Both the position numbers and the translations under genes were made by a program. From positions 1-6,042 of the forward strand of contig CAMWVK010000110.1 in assembly GCA_947177675.1 (NCBI GenBank): a DNA stretch of 6,042 nucleotides, in the 5' to 3' direction. Positions 1 through 3,531 of the stretch are shown here, piece by piece. The stretch comes from an uncultured Mucispirillum sp. (GTDB lineage Bacteria > Chrysiogenota > Deferribacteres > Deferribacterales > Mucispirillaceae). Position 1 is the stretch's first letter. Each line of letters starts with the position of its first letter. The notes beneath the pieces are model-generated. The model was not told the origin of the DNA and made no database searches. It saw only the letters and a program-made list of their open reading frames with translations.

Positions 1-717
1 GATAATACACAGGATAATACTTATATATCAGTAGATGAAATTAAAAATGATGATAAAATAATTCATAATATAGAAGAAACTGATGATAAGGTTGATAAAA
101 TTAAACCTGCTGAGATAAATAAAGATATAACAGATAAAGGTGATAATGTATTAAAAGAAAAATCTAATGCCGTATCAGACAAACAGGTCAATAAAACTGA
201 GCAAAAACGAATACAAAAAGAAGCAGAAAATAAAGATGAAAAAAATGATATTGACAGCATAAATAATACTTATCAACAAAATATTGAAAAATCGGAAATA
301 GCTGATAAAAAAATAATTATCCAGTCTGAACCTGCAAATAATAAAAATGTAGAGATTAAAAACAAAAGAAAGCCGGATGATATTAAAAAAGATAGTATTA
401 ATTTATCTGCTGTTGAAAATAGCAAATCCGATAACAAAACTAATGAAAGTGAAGCTGTTAGAATAAAGGGAGACAAAACAAATTCTTTATCTGAAATAGA
501 TGATAGTAATAATATTAATGCTGGCAGTAATAAAAAAAGGCAGACAGAAAATGATTTTAATGCAATATCTTCTGAATCAACTAGTAAGCCTGATAAAGAT
601 GGCACAGATACTAATTCCAAAGAAGATGAAGCAAATAATATAAGTAATGATAGTAAAATAGAAGATATACCGATTCTTGATAATAGTTCACATATATTTA
701 ATTTCTTTATGGTATAA
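1..717 (+). CDS. C-terminal part of a long disordered, charged protein (5' end outside window)
   Basis: The frame is open from the first base to a TAA at 715-717, giving 238 residues with no Met until the last two, so the true start lies upstream. The visible part is almost entirely Asp, Glu, Lys, Asn, Ser, Ile and Thr, with no Cys or Trp and very few aromatic residues. That composition indicates an intrinsically disordered, surface-exposed or linker-like tail. No exact tandem repeat is visible, but short D/N/K/E words recur. The final eight residues, HIFNFFMV, are abruptly hydrophobic and could be a short docking peptide. No catalytic motif or membrane segment is present, so the function cannot be told from this end. 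A terminator follows 8 nt after the stop, so it is the last gene of its transcript. Confidence 0.75.
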   Translation, partial: DNTQDNTYISVDEIKNDDKIIHNIEETDDKVDKIKPAEINKDITDKGDNVLKEKSNAVSDKQVNKTEQKRIQKEAENKDEKNDIDSINNTYQQNIEKSEIADKKIIIQSEPANNKNVEIKNKRKPDDIKKDSINLSAVENSKSDNKTNESEAVRIKGDKTNSLSEIDDSNNINAGSNKKRQTENDFNAISSESTSKPDKDGTDTNSKEDEANNISNDSKIEDIPILDNSSHIFNFFMV

Positions 718-725
718 ACTTTTTC

Positions 726-763
726 AGCTCCTGTAAATAAATATTAAATACAGGGGCTTTTTT
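726..763 (+). terminator. Intrinsic terminator after the disordered-protein gene
   Basis: The stem AGCTCCTGTA (726-735) pairs with TACAGGGGCT (749-758), 10 bp with one G-U pair, and a T-run follows (758-763). It ends the transcript of the upstream gene and sits immediately before the promoter at 765. Confidence 0.85.
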
Positions 764-764
764 A

Positions 765-793
765 TTGACACTAAACATTTGTTCTATTATATT
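765..793 (+). promoter_or_regulatory. Sigma-70-type promoter for the first small-membrane-protein unit
   Basis: A perfect -35 box, TTGACA (765-770), is followed by a 17-nt spacer and a -10 box, TATATT (788-793), which matches 5 of 6. Transcription would begin near 800. The promoter lies directly after a terminator and before a structured leader, so it probably drives an independent transcript running to the terminator at 1243-1277. Confidence 0.7.
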
Positions 794-799
794 ATAAAT

Positions 800-1007
800 A
801 TCATTATTACTGTGTTATACAGTCCCTGTCATTATGGCAGCTCAAAGAGTTCTACCGGAACTACTACTAATTAAACCTATTACTTATAAATAGGTTTCAA
901 ATTTTAGACAGTATTATTCTGTCTACAAATCAAAAAAATTAAAATAACATAATATTTTGAAACTAACTATGAGAGATTGCAGCAATCACCATTGTTGTAA
1001 AATCTTT
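800..1007 (+). promoter_or_regulatory. Long structured 5' leader (three consecutive hairpins)
   Basis: About 225 nt separate the predicted transcription start from the ORF at 1026. Three hairpins lie in a row. AGTTC/GAACT is at 848-862. AAACCTAT/ATAGGTTT is a perfect 8-bp stem at 873-897. TAGACAG/CTGTCTA is at 905-925 and extends to 901-930 with one bulged C. A smaller GATTG/CAATC stem lies just before the SD site. None is followed by a T-run, so they look like leader structure rather than terminators. Two tiny ORFs here (834-893 and 969-1019) lack SD sites and are not called. A long structured leader is common in mRNAs of type I toxins; applying that here is inference. Confidence 0.5.
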
Positions 1008-1041
1008 AAGGAGGTGTAGAGTGTTATGTTTAAGTGGCTAA
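1008..1041 (+). promoter_or_regulatory. Strong SD site with an out-of-frame decoy start
   Basis: AAGGAGGTG (1008-1016) is a near-ideal SD site. The optimally spaced start is the GTG at 1021, six nt after GGAGG, but it opens only a six-codon frame ending at TAA 1039-1041. The ATG of the hydrophobic ORF is 5 nt further on, in another frame, with an 11-nt spacer. The decoy should lower or couple translation of the hydrophobic ORF. The same arrangement recurs at 2460-2483. Confidence 0.5.
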
Positions 1042-1181
1042 TAATTTGCCTTATGAAAAAAGTAGGAAAATTTTTTAAAGAACTCCTACTTTTATTCATG
1101 AAAAATCTTACAAAAATGCTAGCTTGGCTTGCAGCAAGTTATATATTTTTATATATACTCAAGCTGTTTGCAGTAAGCTAG
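1026..1181 (+). CDS. Small hydrophobic membrane protein, toxin-like (51 aa)
   Basis: This 51-residue ORF runs from ATG 1026 to TAG 1179-1181. An in-frame stop at 1017 excludes a longer start. The product is hydrophobic and basic. It has a hydrophobic N-terminus (W4-L9), a Lys/Phe-rich amphipathic stretch (about residues 11-24) and a predicted membrane span at about residues 32-50, containing the segment LAASYIFLYILKLFAV. There is no Cys pair or catalytic motif. It has its own promoter (765), leader and terminator (1243-1277), and a candidate antisense RNA covers it from codon 11 onward. Size, composition and layout resemble type I toxins such as Hok or Fst, but I see no specific match to those families. 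It could instead be a holin-like or regulatory membrane peptide. Confidence is moderate that it is translated and low for the toxin role. Confidence 0.6.
   Translation: MFKWLIICLMKKVGKFFKELLLLFMKNLTKMLAWLAASYIFLYILKLFAVS
1056..1093 (-). terminator. Intragenic hairpin, terminator-like on the minus strand
   Basis: AAAAGTAGGA (1058-1067) pairs with TCCTACTTTT (1084-1093), a 10-bp stem inside the hydrophobic ORF (about codons 11-23). Read on the minus strand, the stem is followed by an uninterrupted T-run (complement of A1061 down to A1056), the normal form of an intrinsic terminator. On the plus strand only four T's follow. It would end the proposed antisense RNA starting near 1215. Confidence 0.5.
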
Positions 1182-1215
1182 TAGTAAGGCAGGGGATTGA
1201 GGCTCCCCTGCTCTT
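1056..1215 (-). ncRNA. Candidate antisense RNA to the 51-aa hydrophobic gene (about 160 nt)
   Basis: A minus-strand promoter-like sequence at 1250-1222 would start transcription near 1215. The RNA would open with the G-rich hairpin (1216-1185), cross the stop codon and membrane-span codons, and end at the terminator-like hairpin with its T-run at 1093-1056. It would be perfectly complementary to most of the hydrophobic ORF and its 3' hairpin. Its apical loop contains CUCA, a YUNR sequence of the kind used by antisense RNAs for fast pairing. No ORF of note is encoded on this strand. The call rests on promoter, terminator and geometry alone. Confidence 0.4.
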
Positions 1216-1216
1216 A
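1185..1216. other. G-rich stem-loop just after the small hydrophobic ORF
   Basis: GCAGGGG (1189-1195) pairs with CCCCTGC (1205-1211) around a 9-nt loop. TAAG/CTTA extends the stem past one bulged T to 1185-1216. No T-run follows, so it is not an intrinsic terminator. It would form the 3'-UTR stem of the sense mRNA and the 5' stem of the candidate antisense RNA. The loops carry YUNR-type sequences on both strands (UUGA in sense, CUCA in antisense). Confidence 0.7.
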
Positions 1217-1221
1217 GCTAT

Positions 1222-1250
1222 AATATAAAACAAAACTAAAGAAAAGTCAA
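1222..1250 (-). promoter_or_regulatory. Candidate antisense promoter downstream of the 51-aa gene
   Basis: On the minus strand, TTGACT (1250-1245, 5 of 6) is followed by a 17-nt spacer and TATATT (1227-1222, 5 of 6), placing the start near 1215 at the foot of the G-rich hairpin. The -35 box overlaps the upstream arm of the sense terminator. A similar element with similar geometry lies at 2700-2672. Promoter-like words arise by chance in A+T-rich DNA, so the paired occurrence is the main support. Confidence 0.4.
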
Positions 1251-1277
1251 TTAGTTTCAAGCTGATTGGCTTTTTTT
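1243..1277 (+). terminator. Intrinsic terminator of the 51-aa gene unit
   Basis: AAAGTCAATTAG (1243-1254) pairs with CTGATTGGCTTT (1262-1273), 12 bp with two G-U pairs, and is followed by a run of T's to 1277. It separates the small-protein unit from the ArdC-like gene. Confidence 0.8.
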
Positions 1278-1289
1278 ATTATTAAAATA

Positions 1290-1305
1290 GCAGGATATAT
1301 CCTGC
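1290..1305. promoter_or_regulatory. Perfect 16-bp palindrome before the ArdC-like gene (candidate operator or SD-proximal hairpin)
   Basis: GCAGGATATATCCTGC is a perfect palindrome lying between the preceding terminator and the SD site (GGAG 1311-1314) of the ArdC-like gene. It could bind a dimeric repressor, or form a 6-bp stem with a TATA loop five nt before the SD site and modulate ribosome access. A possible -10 (TAAAAT, 1283-1288) overlaps its left edge, but no matching -35 is seen. The palindrome is certain; its role is inferred. Confidence 0.55.
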
Positions 1306-1321
1306 AAAAAGGAGATTAAAA

Positions 1322-2374
1322 ATGAATACTAAAAGTGAAAAAAAAGAGAAAAAAACTGTTTCTGAAATATTATCAGAGACAATAATAGGTCTGATGGAAA
1401 GCCAAAATGGAGAATATAATAATCCATTTTGGCTAGAAACACCATCAAAAGCAATAAATGCCAAATCTAGCAGATATTATACAGGACTTAATAAATTTAT
1501 GTTAAGCCCAGTAGTAAAAAAGTATAAAGATAACCGCTTTCTTACATTTAACGAAATTACACAAATGGGTGGTTCTGTAAAAAAAGATGAGAAAGGACAT
1601 ATTGTTTATTTCTCAACAAAAACTTCTGATGAAAAAGATTGTTTAATAGAGCAATGCCAGAGTTGTAAACATTCTAAAGGCAAAAATTTCATCTGTCAGT
1701 TAGAAGAAAGACAACAATGGCAGGCAGAACAAGCAATGTTAGAAGAAGAAAACCAATACCTTTGCTCTGATTATGAGAGTAAAACAGGTCTTGTAAGTAA
1801 ATATTATCGTGTATGGAATGTTCAACAGACTAATCTTATAGAGAAAGATATGCTGCCACAAACAGATGGTAGAAAAGAGATAGTATTAGATGAAGAGGCA
1901 GCAAAAGCTATCCTTATGGGTTTAGAGGTAAAAGGCTTAAGAATTAAAGCTACTACAACTAAACCAAGATATGACCTTGAAAGCAATACTGTAATGCTTG
2001 CTGGGATGCCTTTATTTAAAGAAAAAGGCTATTATTATGCATCTATGATGAAACAGTTAGCTTTTTCTGTTGGTGCAGGTAACAAATTTTTAAATTTAGG
2101 TTATATGCAGAAAGAAAAAGACGGAAGTAATCCACAGGAAAACTTAATTTCCTACGGCAATCTTGTAGCAGAAATGACTGCAAGTATTATCGCTGGAGAA
2201 TTAGGAATAAATTATAAAATTAAAAGGGATGTAGAGTATATAATTCCTTTGATTACGAAAATGCAGAAAGACAGCCGTTTTATAATTATGGCAAGTAATT
2301 CTGCAAATAGGATAGCTCAGTATTTATTAAATGCAGGTGCTGAGTATCAAGAAAAAAATAAAAAAGCTGCATAA
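1322..2374 (+). CDS. ArdC-like antirestriction protein with a degenerate zincin domain (350 aa)
   Basis: GGAG at 1311-1314 sits 7 nt before the ATG. Residues 30-100 match the ArdC N-terminal ssDNA-binding domain in layout: PSKAINAKSSRYYTGLNKFM, then FLTFNEITQMGGSVKKDEKG and VYFSTK. YYRVWNVQQT (161-170) matches the strand closing that domain. Residues 107-125 insert a cluster (C107, C112, C115, H117, C125) that could bind metal. The C-terminal half follows the ArdC metallopeptidase: YYYASMMKQLAF (237-248) stands where YY..LFHELAH is expected, then LVAEMTASIIAGELGI (281-296) and a closing helix ending QYLLNAG. The HExxH residues are replaced (K244, Q245, F248), while E284 in LVAE remains, so protease activity is probably lost. 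ArdC proteins of conjugative elements protect incoming ssDNA from restriction; here only the binding role seems plausible. Family assignment is fairly secure, function inferred. Confidence 0.8.
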   Translation: MNTKSEKKEKKTVSEILSETIIGLMESQNGEYNNPFWLETPSKAINAKSSRYYTGLNKFMLSPVVKKYKDNRFLTFNEITQMGGSVKKDEKGHIVYFSTKTSDEKDCLIEQCQSCKHSKGKNFICQLEERQQWQAEQAMLEEENQYLCSDYESKTGLVSKYYRVWNVQQTNLIEKDMLPQTDGRKEIVLDEEAAKAILMGLEVKGLRIKATTTKPRYDLESNTVMLAGMPLFKEKGYYYASMMKQLAFSVGAGNKFLNLGYMQKEKDGSNPQENLISYGNLVAEMTASIIAGELGINYKIKRDVEYIIPLITKMQKDSRFIIMASNSANRIAQYLLNAGAEYQEKNKKAA

Positions 2375-2412
2375 ATAAAAAGATTAAAAATACAGAAAGT
2401 TACTGAATTTTG

Positions 2413-2454
2413 AGACTATAACAGCGGATTTATCCGCTTTTATATAAATAGTCT
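2413..2454 (+). other. Nested stem-loop between the ArdC-like gene and the second small ORF
   Basis: The inner stem AGCGGA/TCCGCT (2423-2438, loop TTTA) is followed by TTTTA. An outer stem AGACTAT/ATAGTCT (2413-2419 with 2448-2454) encloses it. The inner hairpin can act as a weak terminator for the ArdC-like gene. The full structure ends only 5 nt before the SD site of the next ORF, so it could also shape translation there. No convincing promoter for the next ORF is seen between 2375 and 2455. Confidence 0.6.
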
Positions 2455-2459
2455 AATTA

Positions 2460-2483
2460 AAGGAGGTGGCTATGTATGGGTAA
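2460..2483 (+). promoter_or_regulatory. Strong SD site with an overlapping decoy ATG
   Basis: AAGGAGGTGG (2460-2469) is a near-ideal SD site. The best-spaced start, ATG 2472, opens a three-codon frame that stops at TAA 2481-2483. The ATG of the hydrophobic ORF (2476) overlaps it as ATGTATG in another frame. The arrangement parallels the decoy GTG at 1021, which lies 5 nt before that unit's real ATG. Confidence 0.5.
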
Positions 2484-2628
2484 TATGCTGAATTTGTTTT
2501 TGGACATTAAGAAAGCAGTTTTTAAACTGCTTTCTTTTATAAAATCCAATACAACAGTAGAAACTTTACCAATTATTATTGCTGTAATTGACTTAATTGT
2601 CAATATAATAGCTCTAGTAGTAGGTTAG
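2476..2628 (+). CDS. Second small hydrophobic membrane protein, toxin-like (50 aa)
   Basis: A 50-residue ORF runs from ATG 2476 to TAG 2626-2628; ATG 2485 is a less likely alternative because of its long SD spacing. An amphipathic Lys/Phe/Leu-rich N-terminal part (residues 5-23) precedes a Thr/Asn turn and a predicted span at residues 31-49, containing PIIIAVIDLIVNIIALVV with D39 and N43 inside the span. Little sequence is shared with the 51-aa protein beyond L9, nearby KK and FK..L words and overall layout. The two mRNAs, however, share SD type, decoy start, intragenic hairpin, 3' hairpin and antisense promoter. This suggests the same kind of module, diverged. I do not recognise a family. 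A type I toxin-like role is inferred; a holin-like or other membrane peptide is possible. Confidence 0.55.
   Translation: MGNMLNLFLDIKKAVFKLLSFIKSNTTVETLPIIIAVIDLIVNIIALVVG
2509..2538. terminator. Perfect 13-bp inverted repeat inside the 50-aa ORF, bidirectional terminator-like
   Basis: AAGAAAGCAGTTT (2509-2521) and AAACTGCTTTCTT (2524-2536) are exact inverted copies separated by TT. Both strands have T-rich 3' flanks: CTTTCTTTT on plus and CTTTCTT on minus. It lies at codons 12-21, the same relative place as the hairpin in the 51-aa gene. It could end the candidate antisense RNA, and it could also cause early termination of the sense mRNA. Confidence 0.6.
2575..2603 (-). promoter_or_regulatory. 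Second minus-strand promoter-like element inside the 50-aa ORF
   Basis: On the minus strand a perfect TTGACA (2603-2598), a 17-nt spacer and AATAAT (2580-2575, 5 of 6) form a good promoter-like sequence starting near 2568. It would yield a short antisense RNA of about 60 nt over the first half of the ORF. The first unit has no obvious equivalent. Its -35 is part of a small inverted repeat (ATTGAC 2587-2592 with GTCAAT 2599-2604). Confidence 0.35.
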
Positions 2629-2631
2629 TGC

Positions 2632-2673
2632 TACTGATAGGGGGTTGTTAGCAGCAACTCCCTATATTCAGTA
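2632..2673. other. G-rich stem-loop just after the second small hydrophobic ORF
   Basis: ATAGGGGGTTG (2637-2647) pairs with CAACTCCCTAT (2655-2665), 11 bp with one G-U pair and a 7-nt loop. TACTGA (2632-2637) and TCAGTA (2668-2673) can extend it as an alternative outer stem. No T-run follows. It is the counterpart of the 1185-1216 hairpin: a 3'-UTR stem in the sense direction and a 5' stem in the candidate antisense RNA. Confidence 0.7.
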
Positions 2674-2700
2674 TATACCATAAAACAATATATTAGTCAA
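2672..2700 (-). promoter_or_regulatory. Candidate antisense promoter downstream of the 50-aa gene
   Basis: On the minus strand TTGACT (2700-2695) is followed by 17 nt and TATATA (2677-2672), preceded by TGG, which forms an extended -10. The -10 matches only 4 of 6, but the extended TG compensates in known promoters. The nine bases ATAAAACAA upstream of AGTCAA on the plus strand (2680-2688) also occur in the first unit (1225-1233), which supports common descent of the two elements. Confidence 0.35.
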
Positions 2701-2720
2701 ATAAAAAAGGAGCATGAAAC

Positions 2721-3074
2721 ATGAGCATAATAGGACAAGTAAGAAAGGTAAGTAATATTCAGTATGGCAGCTGCGGGCAGCTATACGCAGAAGATTATGA
2801 AAGTATCATTAATGCATACAATACAAGGATTGATGAAGAAGATTGTATATACTGCAATTCTGACGAATCTAAATGGGAGTTCCGCATTAATGATGTTGAA
2901 AAACTGATTCAATATTTTGACTCTATGGATGATTATGATATAGAAATATTTAGCTCAAAAATGTGTTTATATAAATCCGTCAAAGAGATTCGCCAGTTTG
3001 TAACAGATATGAAAAACTGGTTAGAAGATGGAAAACAAACTGGTCAAAATTATATTATTATAGACTGGTTTTAA
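2721..3074 (+). CDS. Small acidic protein of unknown function with C-terminal IIDWF (117 aa)
   Basis: AAGGAG at 2707-2712 with an 8-nt spacer supports ATG 2721. The product is soluble and clearly acidic: by my count about 22 Asp/Glu against 12 Lys/Arg. It has no signal peptide or membrane segment. C42 and C45 (CIYC) form the only close Cys pair. Residues 52-66 (W52, D58, V59, L62, I63, Y65, F66) and the terminal IIDWF (113-117) align residue for residue in spacing with the C-terminus of the 208-aa protein at 3532. This indicates a shared module of about 65 residues. I do not recognise the family. Its place after an ArdC-like gene, its small size and acidity would suit an anti-defence or DNA-mimic protein, but that is a guess. 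A terminator follows 19 nt after the stop. Confidence 0.75.
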   Translation: MSIIGQVRKVSNIQYGSCGQLYAEDYESIINAYNTRIDEEDCIYCNSDESKWEFRINDVEKLIQYFDSMDDYDIEIFSSKMCLYKSVKEIRQFVTDMKNWLEDGKQTGQNYIIIDWF

Positions 3075-3093
3075 TAATAAAAATGAATATTAT

Positions 3094-3121
3094 AGAGCAG
3101 TATGAAAGCTGCTCTTTTTTT
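3094..3121 (+). terminator. Intrinsic terminator after the 117-aa gene
   Basis: AGAGCAG (3094-3100) pairs with CTGCTCT (3109-3115) around an 8-nt loop, and a T-run continues to 3121. The SD site of the next gene begins only about 6 nt later and no promoter fits between. The downstream genes must therefore depend on partial read-through or on a promoter hidden upstream. Confidence 0.82.
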
Positions 3122-3138
3122 AAAAAAGGAGAATTAAA

Positions 3139-3522
3139 ATGAAACAAGAAAAAGTAAGAAAAATATTAATAGAAAAAATAGGATTAAAGCCAGAACAAAT
3201 AAGCTGGACTGGTGATGGTTTTGTGTTTTTCACAATTAATGATAAAGAATACTGTTTTAATTATCTTAATGAAGAATGGTTAATTCAAAAACTGGTAGAA
3301 TCACTTATTAATAATAATGTGTATATATTATATCACCTTGATGGTAGATATGATGATAATTATAAAGTGGATAGAATATTCAGCAGTATTCCTACAGAAG
3401 AACAGCTGATTAAGGCTGGAATACCTGTTAAATATCATCAAGAACTTTTAGAACTTGATGAGGGTGTTCAAATAGGCGATACCTATGAATTATATATGTT
3501 AGAGAAAAGAGAATTAAAATAG
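3139..3522 (+). CDS. Small protein of unknown function (127 aa)
   Basis: GGAG at 3128-3131 precedes ATG 3139 by 7 nt. The product is soluble and mixed alpha/beta. A basic, Lys-rich N-terminal helix (residues 2-14) is followed by a strand-rich stretch with many aromatic residues (WTGDGFVFFTI, then YCFNYLNEEW at about 38-47), a helix, and an acidic C-terminal half. No signal peptide, membrane span, metal motif or nucleotide-binding motif is seen, and it lacks the IIDW tail of its neighbours. Its TAG stop overlaps the SD site of the next gene, so the two are almost certainly translated together. I do not recognise the family; position suggests it belongs to the same set of element-borne accessory proteins. 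Confidence 0.75.
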   Translation: MKQEKVRKILIEKIGLKPEQISWTGDGFVFFTINDKEYCFNYLNEEWLIQKLVESLINNNVYILYHLDGRYDDNYKVDRIFSSIPTEEQLIKAGIPVKYHQELLELDEGVQIGDTYELYMLEKRELK

Positions 3523-3531
3523 GAGATAAAA

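Larger units (their letters stand above)
2509..2665 (-). ncRNA. Candidate antisense RNA to the 50-aa hydrophobic gene (about 157 nt)
   Basis: A minus-strand promoter-like element at 2700-2672 would start transcription near 2665, inside the foot of the downstream hairpin. The RNA would read through that hairpin, the stop codon and the membrane-span codons, and would end at the perfect inverted repeat at 2536-2509. Predicted length and layout nearly equal those of the candidate at 1215-1056. Its hairpin loop CUGCUAA contains CUAA, a YUNR word. No transcript evidence exists here, so this rests on geometry and on the parallel with the first unit. Confidence 0.37.

Noticed and set aside
63..620. 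Two minus-strand open frames (63-260 and 273-620) encoding Leu/Ser/Phe-rich, membrane-like proteins.
   Set aside because: They are the complement of the Asp/Asn/Lys/Glu-rich plus-strand gene, whose codons read as Leu, Ile, Phe and Ser on the other strand. They have no SD site, and the plus frame is open throughout.
834..893. A 19-codon frame in the leader (MAAQRVLPELLLIKPITYK).
   Set aside because: It has no SD site and ends inside a leader hairpin. It could be a leader peptide, but nothing supports translation.
969..1019. A 16-codon frame rich in Cys and His (MRDCSNHHCCKIFKEV) ending 7 nt before the 51-aa ORF.
   Set aside because: The position is tempting for a leader peptide, but there is no SD site and the last codons are simply the next gene's SD sequence.
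1282..1464. Minus-strand 60-residue open frame.
   Set aside because: It overlaps the start of the clearly coding ArdC-like gene and has no SD site or homology.
2588..2610. Plus-strand TTGACT followed by TATAAT near the end of the 50-aa ORF.
   Set aside because: The spacer is only about 10 nt, too short for a sigma-70 promoter.
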